Assembly: GCA_911728435.2 (NCBI GenBank) | Contig: OU452214.1 | Span: forward strand, 11,720,105-11,784,104 | Source of the DNA: Apoderus coryli | Taxonomy: Eukaryota; Arthropoda; Insecta; Coleoptera; Attelabidae | Direction: 5' to 3' | DNA length: 64,000 bases | Shown: one piece after another, positions 23,341-35,199 of the stretch | How the letters are laid out: each line of letters starts with the position of its first letter | Numbering within the stretch: position 1 is the stretch's first letter | Translations under genes and position numbers: made by a program | Notes under the pieces: generated by a model | The model's database searches: none | What the model was told of the DNA's origin: nothing | What the model saw: the letters and a program-made list of their open reading frames with translations, nothing else

Positions 23341-23589
23341 AGGAATTACTTTGTTTCTATAATTGACCTAAAACCAACCAACTTCAATTTGAAAACACTT
23401 AGAGGTCACTAACACAACAGTTAAGAATTTGTTTGTCGAAACGTCGAAAAAAAAAAAGAAGGTTGACATGAAGTTAAAAAAGTAGAAATATTCGTGCCAG
23501 ATGTTTGAACATTTGGTGCAATTTAGAAAATATTATTTACAACTACTATACTAAATTTTTACAAAGAAATAACTAAATTTAAAAATACA

Positions 23590-23700
23590 TATATACAGTG
23601 TGGCACAATAAAAAGGTTGCCACAGTATCTACAGAATAAAATATAATATATACAGTGTGGCGCAAGAATAATGGTCGCCACAGTCATCTCGTACTTTGAC
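23590..23700. repeat. Two direct copies of a TIR-like end (TATACAGTGTGGC)
   Basis: TATACAGTGTGGCACAATAA at about 23593 and TATACAGTGTGGCGCAAGAA at about 23650 are each followed by a GCCACAGT block. They look like solo ends of a Tc1/mariner-type MITE. No inverted partner was found. Confidence 0.4.
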
Positions 23701-25007
23701 TTCAACAAACAAATTTAAATCGTGTGTCAATTTTGGAACACATTGTAATATCAAAATTTTATATTTTCTTATGATTAGCAAGTCAGTGCCAAAATTATTA
23801 CATTGTCTATTTTTTTTTAAATAATTACTTCATTGTTTGAGGTAATAATAATTGTGTATATAATATTTTTGGACCAAATTGTTACAAAAAAAATAAAAAC
23901 TGTTCAAAATTAGTATTATTATAATGATTAAGAGTAAATAAGCAGCTTTTTATAATTCAAGTATTATTTTTCAGTATTGTATTTTCAATATGAATAAAAA
24001 CAACAAACTAATTAAATTATATCACAAAAACTATTTATTGTATAAATCAAAATAAAGATATATTCGATTGTAATGCGCCTTTTTTTGTAATTAAAATTTA
24101 ATTGCTGTAACAAACGATACCTAGTACGCCCCTGTCGTGTCACTGCACGTATGCTTTTCGGCAACCCTTTGACTACCGCGTACCGCATCCTTTGACTTTA
24201 GATTTTATTCTTTTCTCCGGTCTTTGTGTAATTGATTCAGTCGAAGACAAGATTTTGCAGCAGATGCACTATAAATTTTATTTCATTCTATTTTAAACAT
24301 AATTTTTTAATTTGTAGTTATACTAGTTAATAAATTATTTAAAACATATATAGTGTTTACCCAACTTTAATCTGTTTCAAAAACCCCTAACAAAAAACCC
24401 TAAAAAAAAAAGCCTAACAACATCAAAGCTTGCAACATTGCCAAAATATTTCATCGAAACAGTTCGTTACTTACACCCACATTTGTTTATTAATTTAAAT
24501 GTGTCAGCTAAAACCACTTGAAAGTCATGCGGGCCTGGTACGAACTCATGCTTTTTTTTTTACAAAATGCAATGTCTCCTAAGATTTTCATTTCACCTCC
24601 TCAAACTAGTGGCATGCTGGTACGAAATCCCAATGAAAGTTTAACGCGAAAAAGTCTCCAAACTTTTTAAGTTCACCACTTCAAACTTATGTGTTCCTGA
24701 TCGGAAAATCCACAAGTGATTGTTGCGAAACAACATCCACAATGTGACACTGTTTGAGCGCATTCATTCACTGGAGGAGGCATTGTTGTGACGAATATAA
24801 AAACGTCCCCAACGCTATAGTAATCAGGTAATCGAAGCTTGCGAATGAAGCAAACGGGAGGCGACTCTGGATAAATTTAGTAGGCTATACCTCGTCCGGG
24901 GCAGCACTGTGTTAATTTTGGATGGATGTAGAATGGACGTACGTGTGTCAGAATGTTGTAGAACAATCGACTACTCACTGGAAGTGTTCGACAAAGAAGA
25001 CCAACCA
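23701..25007. other. Unassigned spacer
   Basis: AT-rich to about 24360, then a more complex stretch to 25007. No gene, repeat or transposon end was recognised. Confidence 0.35.
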
Positions 25008-25009
25008 TA

Positions 25010-26526
25010 TACAGGGTGTTAATTAAGTATCTGGCCAAACTTCAGGGAGTGATTCTTTGAGTGATTTTAAGGTAAAAAGTTCATATAAGCAGGTGTCCGG
25101 AAATACATAGTTTTCAAGATACAGGGTGTCAAAAAAAATTTTTTTTGCATTTATTTATTAATATCTCAAACACCTGTTGACCGATTTTGTTGAAATTTGG
25201 CAGTATTACGGACTATGATAAGACGCTAAGTTAGCACCAATTGATTGTTGATTATGACTTCCAGTGGCGTCGTAAGGGGCAGTTTCACTAATAAAAATAA
25301 CAAAAAATGTGCGCCACTGACTTTTTTAAAATTAAAAAAATTATTTTTGGATTAAGCCATTAAAAATACTACTTTTTTGTCTCTTGATATTTTTTCGTAA
25401 CTTGCATCGTTTTCGAGAAAAAAAATTAAAACTACTTAAATGCATGTCCCTGAATAATTTTAAAAATCACTTTTACAGAATTATTGCGAATTACGTTTTA
25501 CTCAAATTCGTTGAGATTTGGCAGTATTTTTTATAATAGTAAAATGCTAATTGAATCTTATTTACTATTGCTAATATTGAAGTTCAGTGGTGGAAATAAA
25601 TGCCTAAGACAAGCCAAAATACGTGTTATTAATTAAACTTTGACAAAAAATACTTTTTTAATAAAAAACGTTTAAGAAATTAACAACATAACAACAAATA
25701 AAGATAAATTTAAAATAGTTGTTGAAAATTTCCACCTTCAACTTCGATGCAAGCATTAGTTCGCCTTATCATCGATTGCCGAACACGCTGAAATATTCCA
25801 GGAGTATGTCTTATTTGATTGCATGAATCCCGTATGCGCTGACATAATTCGGCTTCAGTATTGACTGGAGTTTTATAAACCAGCGACTTTAAATGCCCCC
25901 AAAGGAAATAATCCAAAGACCTGGGTGGCCATGACTGTGGACCCGCGCGACCAATCCACTGCCCTCCATAAGTTTATTCCAGAAATTCCCGTGCTACGAT
26001 GCTAAAGTGAGGTGGGGCCCCATCGTGCAAGAACCACATTGCTGCTCTATCTGTAAAAGTGATTTTTAAAATTTTTCAGGGACATGCATTTAAGTGGTTT
26101 TAATTTTTTTTCTCGAAAACTATGCAAGATACGAAAAAATATCAAGAGACAAAAAAGTAGTATTTTTAATGGCTTAATCGAAAAATTATTTTTTTAATTT
26201 TAAAAAAGTCAGTGGCGCACATTTTTTTTGTCATTTTTATTCGTGAAACTGCCTCTTACGACGCCACTGGAAGTCATAATCAACAATCAATTGGTGCTAA
26301 CTTAGCGTCTTATCATAGTCCATAATACTGCCAAATTTCAACAAAATCGGTCAACAGGTGTTTGAGATATTAATAAATAAATGTAAAAAAAAAAATTATT
26401 TTTTTGACACCCTGTATCTTGAAAACTATGCATTTCCGGACACCTGCTTATATGAACTCTTTACCTTAAAATCACTCAAAGAATCATCCCCTGAAGTTTG
26501 GCCAGATACTTAATTAACACCCTGTA
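25010..26526 (-). mobile_element. Tc1/mariner-type transposon with ~470-bp TIRs, internally deleted
   Basis: The ends TACAGGGTGTTAATTAAGTA and its inverse are flanked by TA (25008-25009, 26527-26528). The arms 25010-25480 and 26050-26526 are near-perfect inverted repeats containing a second TACAGGGTGTCAAAAA block. Between them the minus strand encodes a transposase C-terminus: WFLHDGAPPHFS (second catalytic D), then LDYFLWGHLKSLVYKTPV (third) and an end near RRTNACIEVEGGNFQQLF. A stop lies after REFLE and the DLNP residues before the third D are missing. The N-terminal half and first D are gone, so it is non-autonomous. It is related to the element at 1964. Confidence 0.85.
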
Positions 26527-26528
26527 TA

Positions 26529-27556
26529 TATTGGCAACGTAACACACTAAGAACTCAGAAAAACGTTACAATAGATTTTAGAAGGGGCTTATAATTTAAT
26601 AAAGACAAATTTTGATTAAAGCCGAAAATAGGGTCTAATTAAAAAATAGTTTTTTTTCTTATATTTTTATTAAGTTTAAAAATTTTACAATATATAATCA
26701 CAAATTAAAATTTGCTATAAAATTCATTAAATGAAAATTGCACATTGGAATGTATACAAATTATTTAAATTATTTACAAATAGTTTATTAAATAATAAAT
26801 AAGAGGTATGAACTAAGCGATTTTTTTGTACAAAAACAAAGACGTGGTAAAATTAAGTATAACAAATTCGACTTACGAAATTTTTTTTCTTATTTCATTC
26901 AAAAATTTGGTTTACTTTGTTTTTTCATTCTCTAGTTAGAATTGCATTTTTAATAACTTCGAAAGGATCTCGTAGCCCTTTCATCAAATTTTGTAATTGA
27001 ATCAAATATGTTAAAAAAAAAATTTATTTGTGGTATTTATTTTCAGTTACAGTTTTGAACGAAATTCAATTGTACCGATTTTTCATTTTTTTGTATTTGA
27101 AAGAACTTTTTCGGTAACTCGAAATTAGCTTTCGAATTTTCCATTTGAAAAAACTGTTTCCCTGCATACCCTTTTTCGAAATCTATTCTATTTGATTTTT
27201 TATTTAAGAATTTTTGTTTCTTGGGGTTTAAGGTTCTCATTTGTCATTCAAAAGTTTAAAAGTTCCAATCCAAAGAAATGGTTCAATAAAAAATGCTTTA
27301 AAAAACACTGAACTGAGTTTTTTCGTGCTACAATTTTCGGATTTTCTATTTAAAACAGTTTTTTAAACCATGAAAAATCGAATGAAGTACATCAAATGAA
27401 GTTTTTTTTAACGTTTGATAAATCAGCTCATTTCAGTGAAAATTTCGAAAATGTCTCAATTCTTTTGCAATTTTTACTTGTATTTTTCTAAAATGGTTAA
27501 AAAAATCTTTAATTCTCATGCCAATGTCCCTCTGACTCACTTTTTCCCAACCCTTG
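26529..27556. other. AT-rich region 3' of the minus-strand membrane-protein gene
   Basis: It probably contains the 3' UTR of the gene ending at 27557. No repeats or other genes were recognised. Confidence 0.35.
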
Positions 27557-30500
27557 TTAAACATAGTCAGACGGATAACTTATAGTACTAACACTCTCAC
27601 TAATCGCTGCCAACCGTATCCCAGGCCTTCTCACATCACTAGTAGTCAACCCGGCGTTACTATCGTTCGCACAATCCCAATGCGTACTATTATTTGATGA
27701 TACTAACGGTACTAGACCCACTATCTCGTACGCCCTATCATGTACAGTAGTAACAGATAGGTCCGAGTAATACGCACTACTTGGAGCACTGCTTAACCCT
27801 GGAGCATCCGGGTCGGTGTACCCATTGTTTTGGTATGACCTGTCCGGTTCATTGGTAGACAGTTCACCTTCTGATGAGGATTTGTCCAATTCGGCATACA
27901 GACTTTCGCCAACGTTGCTATACCTGGAACCACAAAAAAGGTGAAATTTGAATCGATAAAATATTTTATTATGCCTATTCTAGTACAAAAATGAAACTAA
28001 AGAAGTGAGGAATCGTCCATCTTAGGAAAATATTGATACACTACGCTACAAAGTGGTTTAAAAATAAAAAAAGTGAATTTCGAGTTTTGATTACTTTTTG
28101 AGGAAGGAAAATACAGTGGACACCAAAAAATGGCTTGATCAACATTATCCATCAAATGGCAGAGAAGTGGATTGCTGAATTTAAACGTGGTCGATACGAG
28201 TGGGTGGCACAACGTCACCTCGACGGCCTAATAACTCGAGAAACCAAATTTAAGGTGTACTGGTATCCTTACCCATCTTCCATGTGAGTGTAGTGATTCT
28301 CCACTATTGGTGTTGGTGGAGTATCTAAATTTCTCGGTGGCGTGTTATTACGTCTTGTCAACCAATTCCACACTCCATGATTTGTTGGATTATTTACATG
28401 AATTTCTGGTAATACTTGTGTTGTTGAAATTATGTGAATTGCTTTATCTTCCGGTGTTCTGATTGGCGGACGTGGGGAGGTAGTTTGCTGCAGGACACCA
28501 TTATTATTAGATGGTCCTGCAATTAGATAAGTATTATTTCAATTGGCGTATGATCCTACATCAAGTAGTACGGATTGGTATAAAAAAATCTACGGAAACT
28601 AATAAAATTCCAACATCAGCGCCGTAAAATCTCTTCAACAAATTCACCAACAAAATCCGCGTAAATTGAAATTGTAATTATGATCCCATATACATAACGG
28701 GTAGAAAACGGTTTTTCTACTTTTCAATTACAATTTCTAACGCCAATGGCAGGTGCACACAGTAGGACTAATCTTCAACAACTGATTCGCAAAAGTCCTA
28801 ATCCGCCAATAACGTGCGATTTTCACTATTCTTACCGCCAAAAGTTGTTTCTATCCAATGAAATCGCAACAAACAGGCGGTAACAACTTAAATAAGTTGA
28901 CAATGCCAAACAAACTGTCACTCAACACAGCCTGTGACTAGATAGAAGAACATCTCCACAGTGAATACACTGCTCTGTCAAATTGAAATAGCTAACACAT
29001 GCACGACATAAAACAGTTTCGGAAAGCAGAGCCACCGAAGCATTATGTCCACTGAGAGAACAGACTGCAGTACGAACACCAATAAATAGCAAATTACAAT
29101 AGTGAACTACCTCTTGTAAAAGGAACTGACTATCAAGCAAGTGATATGAAATACGCAAGTGGTCATATGAAATATTCAAAGACCCTGTGGCACCCATCTA
29201 TCCGCAAGCCGATCAAAAAGGAGAATGAACAAGGCTAGCAGACTACCAACTAAACAAAACGAACTAAAACGGAAGTATGACAACAAACACAAAAAGGTAA
29301 GTCATAACGACTTAAAATGCATAACGCCTATCAAGATGTTCAGATAGTTAACTTTTAACGTTAGTAATATTGTTAGAGATCCGATGTTAGGCTGCAACTA
29401 CTGGTAACATCATTTCTAGATCAGATATACCATTTAAAAGATCCCACCCGGAATAGAATTCAACATAAGTGTTGAATAAAGTTGGGTCAAAACAGGTACG
29501 AAAATGTGTTTTACTTTGCCAAATAGAACGGTAGACACTTAGTAAGGGGTAAGTACTTAATCTTTTCTGTGTAAACGGTGTTCAAAAGGTAATAGGTGGT
29601 AGGGATTAAGTCAATAGTAACGCTAGCTTAAATTTTAACGTTACAGACTGATGTAGAATTCCCAAGTTAAGAAATACAATTAATGTTAGTAGGATTTTAA
29701 AAGTAGATTTTTTTCAACTTACCATTATTAATGATTGTTGATGTGCTCTTCAGTTTTCTAAAAGTAGAAACAGAAAGGTTAATATTCAATCATTTGAAAT
29801 GTTAATGTTTATTTACAAAAAAAGTGACTTTTTATATGAAAATATTAATTTTGATTTAACATATTTTTTTATAAACTTGGAATTTGGAGTACCTTCTTCA
29901 ATTCCAATTCCCAGGCTGCCCGGGGCCTTACGCTGCAGCATTGACGTATCGGTAAATCCGCCACGGACGTATGTAAATCTTGTCGCGCGTTTCAGTGTTC
30001 AGATGAAAATTAAAATTAGTAACAATTTTAGCGAAACTTAATTCGAGACGCAAGTGGGCGTTTTTCGAGAACTATATAGTATAACATATTTTCCAATTTC
30101 CTGGACTACACACCAGCAATGATCAAGCTAGCAGACTCCTACCTACAGGACAGGCAGATTCGCGTCAGGACAGGGAATGAGGTCTCGGACTCACGGACCC
30201 TGGAGGCCGGCGTGCCGCAGGGGTCTGTACTATCCCCCCATATTTTCTCCATCTTTACCAGCGACATCCCAAGGACAGACCAGAACACCTTGGCACTCTA
30301 CGCAGACGACACCGCCCTGATGGCGAGAAGAGCACCGCGCTTCTCATCAGAAGAAGACAAGTGCGCCCCGACGATTTCGTCAACATCGAGGGTACTGACA
30401 TACAATGGCAGGACACTGCAAAGTACCTGGGGGTAACTTTGGACAGATCCCTGTCATGGAGACCGCACATCGAGAAGAGCATCGCGAATGGCAAAGGCAT

Positions 30501-31357
30501 CATTTCGAAGCTCTACCCGATGATCTGCAGAAGGAGCAAGATGCCCTTGCAGGTCAAGCTCCAAATGGTTAAGGCAGTCGTGCGACCTGCCTTGACCTAT
30601 GCCAGTTCAGCATGGGGATACGCGGCACCATCGTACCTGAAGCGATTGGAGGCCACGGAGAACAAGGCAAGAAGGATGGCAGTGGGTGCACCCTGGTTTG
30701 TGTCAAACGCACAGATCCGAAGGGACCTCAAACTCGACGTCATGAGGTTGAGAGCCCAGAAGGTTTTTGCAATGGCAGAGACCCATACAAACCCACTGAT
30801 TCGCGAAGCAGTCAACTACAACGTAGAAGACGGTGCCAGGCGGTACCGGAGACCGAGGAGTCAACTCTGACGAAGGAATCCACAGGATTAGGACACCAAT
30901 TAATATTGTGTCTTTCAGGTCAGGTATACTCATCTAAAGGTATGTTTCAGAGTGTTTTCTAGGCACCACCAACAGAGGACAACAGCAACAGACGACAATC
31001 AACATCAGAAGACAACAGCAACAGAGGACAATCAAGCGAGGACATGGAAAAGGGAGGGTTCCCGAGCCATACTACAAAGATAAGGCAGAGTTTTAGTTCG
31101 GGTTAGAGTCCCACACTACCTAGGGAAGTGGTAAGGAACTCCCTAGGTGTCATGATGATTTCTCTACCTTGGCCTAATCAAAAAAAAAAAAAAAATTCAT
31201 GGAATAATGATACCTACGTGGTAAGATAGTTTTGAAAATTAAGTACTGTACCTTTTGCAGTGCAGCACCACAATCATTATAACTGCACCTATCAGTGCTG
31301 ATGATAGTGAGACAATAACTAATGTCAGAACCCAACTGATTTCGCCTGCTTGTATTT
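27557..31357 (-). CDS. C-terminal exons of an unidentified type I membrane protein
   Basis: Four minus-strand exons join in perfect phase with GT-AG junctions: 31357-31252 (transmembrane), 29757-29723, 28516-28273 and 27923-27557 (stop). The first holds a hydrophobic helix (VLTLVIVSLSSALIGAVIMI) followed by HCKRK, the classic stop-transfer of a single-pass receptor. The cytoplasmic tail of about 210 residues is rich in S, T, P and N, with tyrosines in signalling-like contexts (ENHYTHMEDGYSNVGESLY, YQNNGYTDPDAP, SAYYSDLS, DRAYEIVGL). YxN and YxxV/L patterns suggest SH2-type docking (inference). The extracellular exons lie upstream and were not recognised. A Jockey-like element sits in the intron between the first two exons. 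I could not name the family. Confidence 0.72.
28530..29720. other. Intron of the membrane-protein gene
   Basis: About 1.2 kb with no recognised element. A minus-strand frame at 28922-29197 contains many cysteines but no splice context or known family. Confidence 0.4.
30107..31190 (+). mobile_element. Jockey-like retrotransposon, 5'-truncated copy 2
   Basis: Nearly the same sequence as the element at 7535, in the opposite orientation. It starts within the RT at AMIKLADSYLQDRQIRVRTG, retains GVPQGSVLSPHIFSIF and YADDTAL, and ends in poly-A at 31175-31190. About 120 bp after the YADD block (the segment LVTRYLERAADNFTEW in copy 1) is deleted, shifting the frame from 30119-30436 to 30361-30870. 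It is inserted in an intron of the membrane-protein gene, antisense to it. Confidence 0.9.
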
Positions 31358-31442
31358 CTGAAACGTTCAACAATAAATAATTATTATTCTTCATTGAAAA
31401 GAATACCACATTGGGGATTATCGACAACCCTCAACGCAGCTA

Positions 31443-31576
31443 TACAGAGTGGCCCAAATAAATCGAAACAAAGAGGCCTTTCCGACACTCAGCCCTCAAA
31501 ACGAGTACCTACGTACTACAAAAAAAAAGTGGAGCTTGAAATGGCCTATGTTTCCTTCTCATTGAACCACCCTGTA
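31443..31576. mobile_element. 134-bp MITE, TACAGAGTGGCCCAA ends
   Basis: TACAGAGTGGCCCAA and TTGAACCACCCTGTA form imperfect inverted ends. TA lies on both sides. The left end is shared with the long-TIR element at 3123. Confidence 0.6.
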
Positions 31577-31808
31577 TATGATTAAAAACCCCGTTCAATT
31601 GTTTTTAATTTTTAAACTTTTTTGTATATATATAGCAATAATGATTTTTTTGAAGCAATAATGATTTTTTTAATTTTCGCTCATAAACTGTTTGTGTGAC
31701 CACAAATTATTTAATCTGAATCATGGTAGTGACGACCGTGTTGTAAATCATAGATGTTTAATGAATATTTAGTGACATCTTTACCGTAGTAGTTAAACTA
31801 GTCCTAAA

Positions 31809-32653
31809 ATGAACCCAAATCCAAAATGGTGCTGCAGCAGCTGCTGGAGGTCAAAACAAGGGTTTCAAAGGCATAATTGCAGGTGGGATCACTGGTGGTA
31901 TCGAAATTTGTATCACATTCCCGACTGAGTATGTAAAAACACAATTACAATTAGACGAAAAAGGTGGCAAAAAACAATATGATGGCATCGTTGATTGTGT
32001 TAAGAAAACTGTAAATAAACATGGTTTCTTTGGATTGTATAGAGGTCTGAGTGTGTTACTATATGGTTCCATACTCAAAAGTGCTGTTAGATTTGGCGCA
32101 TTCGAACATTTCAAATCTAAAATGGTTCGTGCAGATGGTACATTATCACCATCTGGACGATTGCTGTGTGGTTTAGAAGCTGGAGTCTGTGAAGCTATCT
32201 TCGCCGTTACGCCCATGGAAACTGTTAAAGTGCGGTTTATCAAAGACCAAAGAAGTGACAATCCACGGTACAAGGGCTTTTTCCACGGTGTTAAAATGAT
32301 TCAAACCAAGCTATCAGGTTTTTCGTAATGGAAATTATGAAGGATTTATATAAGGGTGGTGATCAAAAGAAACACATTCCAAAACCTATTGTTGGAATAT
32401 TTGGAGCTATTGCCGGTGCTGCTTCTGTATTTGGTAACACACCTATTGACGTAGTAAAGACAAGGATGCAAGGTTTGGAAGCACATAAATATAAGAACAC
32501 CTTTGATTGTTTTTTGCAAGTGTGGAAGAATGAAGGACCAAGAGCATTTTATAAAGGACAGTACCAAGACTGGGTCGTGTATGTCTCGACGTAGCCATTA
32601 CGTTTAAGATTTATGACAGTTTTATGGATTTGTTTAGCAAAATATGGTCGTGA
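31809..32653 (+). pseudogene. SLC25A1: Processed pseudogene of mitochondrial citrate carrier
   Basis: It is an intronless copy of a tricarboxylate/citrate transport protein (fly scheggia). Visible motifs: [20 protein letters not shown], then [12 protein letters not shown] (mitochondrial carrier signature PTEYVKTQ), [18 protein letters not shown] (repeat 2), NTPIDVVKTRMQGLEAHKY (repeat 3) and [14 protein letters not shown] at the end (TGA). Lesions: a frameshift just after MNPNPK, a deletion of roughly 25 codons after GVKMI near 32300, and a 1-nt loss near 32560 before the [13 protein letters not shown] end. The family exchanges mitochondrial citrate for malate across the inner membrane. Full introns missing plus an AATAAA at the 3' end fit a retrocopy. 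No poly-A or TSD was clear, so it is old. Confidence 0.9.
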
Positions 32654-32659
32654 TAATAA

Positions 32660-33749
32660 AAATGTAAATGTTTAATTAATTGTTTTCATTGTTTTATGTA
32701 TCTTTGGTAGTAATTTAAGTAATGGACGTAAACTAATTGTGTCAGGACAATTATTCAGTAGTAAGTACATAGTAAACCATGACTAAGTAGGTACATTATT
32801 CAAATTATACTTTTTTAAATGTATGATTTTTGTTTTTGATTGATAACAATTTTCTTATTTATTCCTTTGATGTTTAAAGTATGTTATACCGTTTGTAAAA
32901 ATTTATTTTTTTACTGTTGTTATGTTTTTTAATAAATAATTTTTTTATTGTTCGAAGTTCTGACAAAAGTTTATACATTAGTCTTATTTATAAATTTAAA
33001 ATATTAATGTAATAAACATTTTATAAAAAGTAATGAACAGTACACGTTTTTTTCTTATTCCTAAATGAAAATGTCTTTAAAAATTATTTAAAACATCATT
33101 CGCCGAGTATTTTCATTGTGGTTAAACTTAACTGAGCCTGTCTGTTACTGCAGCAGCAGCAGCTCCACAAGGTTCTATCCAAAGGCACATACTTGTTTGT
33201 AATGTTTATGTTCAAAATGAGTGGGTCCGTCAGGACCCTCCTCTGCGAGGGTCTATTGTCGTGGCTCTTACGATGCTGTAAATCTCACTTCAATTCTCGA
33301 TTAATTGGATTATTGCTTAAAAACAAAGGCTTAGACTGACTGTATGCTGTACGCCTCTGAGAAAAATTAACTATATTGGGTAAAAAAAATTATAGCAGCA
33401 ACATTACTATTTAATTGTATCGCTTCTATATTTTCCCTGTCACCTATAGTCAATACATTTTAAGATGAATGTTTAACCAAGCAAAACCAACTAGCAAACG
33501 GTGTCCGTTACGGTTTTCAATTTTATAAATGTTGTTTTTATCTTTCTTGTTCTTGTTTCCATAATACGAGGGCCACTATATTTATATTTTGAGCCTAATA
33601 ATCAAAAAATAATAATCATTAATTGAAGAGTGAAATATGCAAAAGGGCCTAAGTACCATTTAACAAATTTAGCACAAGACACAAATAATTGCTTGCAGGA
33701 CAAAGAAAAAACCAATAAATTTTTAAATAATGTTTTTATGATCTACTAG
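32660..33749. other. Unassigned AT-rich spacer
   Basis: No supported feature. It could be intronic to the minus-strand membrane-protein gene. Confidence 0.35.
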
Positions 33750-33751
33750 TA

Positions 33752-35054
33752 TTGGGTCTGCCAGATAACTTTTTTTTTTTTTGAAAATGCTATAAAAGAA
33801 AAACTGCTGAATATTTTCTCAAATTTCTTTTTTTATTTGAAAGTACAATCCTTCCGGTTAATAATGACAAATAATTTCATTCAAATGGCTGCCTCGGCTG
33901 GCCATGCAGTAGCCTACACGATCGGTCCAATTTTTAAGCACATTATCGATTGTGTGCAGCTGTATTTCACCAATGGCTTCACGAATATTGTCCTTTAAGG
34001 CGTCAATTGTCTCTGGCTTGTCGGCGTAACACTTATCTTTGACGGCACCCCACAAATAATAGTCCAACGGTGTCAAATCGCAGCTCCGAGGTGGCCAAAC
34101 GACATCAGCTCTGCGGCTGATAATGCGATCATCAAAAACAGGGCGCAAAACATCGAGTGTAGCTTCGGCTGTGTGGCACATAGCGCCGTCCTGTTGAAAC
34201 CCAATGTTGCCAATATCCTCCTCTTCAATTTTTGTGAATAAAAATTCGTTCAACATGGCCCGATAACGATCGCCATTGACTGTAACGGCCACTCCTTGCT
34301 CATTTTCTAAGAAAAATGGCCCAATTATGCCTCCGGACCAAAATCCGCACCAAACAGTGACTCGTTTTGGGTGCATCGGCTTTTCAATGTATGCGTGCGG
34401 GTTTTCTGTGTCCCAAATGCGACAATTTTGCTTGTTTACATACCCGCCAAGATCAAAATGAGCTTCATCTGAAAAGATGATTTTTTTGGCAAAATCGGCA
34501 TCTTCTGTAAGTCGATCGCAGGCCCACTGAGCAAAGCGAAAACGCATTTGATGGTCAGTTGGCTTCAACTCCTGAACCAATTGGACTTTGTATGGCGTCA
34601 TACCAAGGTCTTTATGCAAAATTCGTCTCAATGATGTCTCCGAAATGTTCAATTGTTGAGACCGACGGTGAATTGATGTTGATGGCGCTTCACGCACACT
34701 TTCTGCCACAGCAGCAATATTCTAGGGTGTACGCACTGTTTTTGGCTTTTCACGCTTTGGTTTATCGATGAGGATGCCAGTTTCTTTCACTTTTTTCACG
34801 AGATAACGAACATACGGAGCTGACGGTGCTTCTCTTCTTCCAAAATCCGTACGCAATTTTCGCAAACATTCTGCAACATTACCATGATTTTCAAAGTAAT
34901 GTCGCAATATTTCCCAGCGTTGTTCAAGCGTATACACAACCATATTCGTTCAGCGGAAGGATAAAACTAATTATCTGTCAAATCAGACATGAGCTAAGTG
35001 TTACCCTTTACGAAATAAGCACTAGTTAAAAAAAACGTTAGATGGCGGACCCGA
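33752..35054 (-). mobile_element. DD41D mariner (rosa-like) copy 1
   Basis: The ends TTGGGTCTGCCAGATAACT (33752) and the inverse of TCGGGTCCGCCATCTAACG (35054) are flanked by TA duplications (33750-33751, 35055-35056). Length is 1,303 bp. The transposase frame on the minus strand is described separately. Confidence 0.93.
33858..34943 (-). pseudogene. DD41D transposase, single nonsense codon
   Basis: Same frame throughout from ATG at 34943 to the stop at 33858, except one in-frame TAG at codon 74 where copy 2 has GAG, with a silent CCT to CCC beside it. The rest keeps an N-terminal helix-turn-helix region (LEQRWEILRHYFENHGNVAE) and catalytic blocks FSDEAHFD, QQDGAMCHTA and DLTPLDYYLWG. The third copy (62709) carries the same TAG. 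It would encode a truncated 73-aa product unless the stop is read through. Confidence 0.92.
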
Positions 35055-35056
35055 TA

Positions 35057-35178
35057 GTATGAACATCATCATCAGTTTTTGACCGCAAATGTTTAGTCAC
35101 TGCAGTTTTAAAAGAAGATTTACGATGACAGCATTTGTTGCATAATTTCCCGCGTTTGCTGGTTCTATAATATTCCTG
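35057..35178 (-). CDS. Possible exon cut by the DD41D insertion
   Basis: On the minus strand a TTTGTTTACAG acceptor at 35179 is followed by an open frame with YYRTSKRGKLCNKCCHRKSS and TAVTKHLRSK. It runs to the TA where the mariner inserted. Basic and cysteine-rich, it could be an exon of the minus-strand membrane-protein gene, but no family was recognised and no donor is visible. Confidence 0.25.
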
Positions 35179-35199
35179 TAAACAAAATTAGATAACACA

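Larger units (their letters stand above)
23069..23422. mobile_element. Palindromic Penelope-like insertion, 12-bp TSD, inside a hammerhead
   Basis: Inverted arms (about 23069-23161 and 23300-23393) and a 29-nt non-palindromic tail are flanked by AAGAATTTGTTT at 23057-23068 and 23423-23434. The target was an older hammerhead motif, whose two halves are now 354 bp apart. Each arm carries its own hammerhead. Layout and TSD length match the insertion at 3799-4212. Confidence 0.7.
23038..23456 (+). ncRNA. Older hammerhead motif split by insertion
   Basis: The left half (TTTTTTTC, CTGAAGA, AGACAAG) ends at 23068. The right half (TTGTTTGTCGAAACGTC, GAAAAAAAAA) starts at 23423. Rejoined at the 12-bp duplication they give stem I (T-run plus C with G plus A-run), stem II GACAA/TTGTC and the full core. 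Confidence 0.6.
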
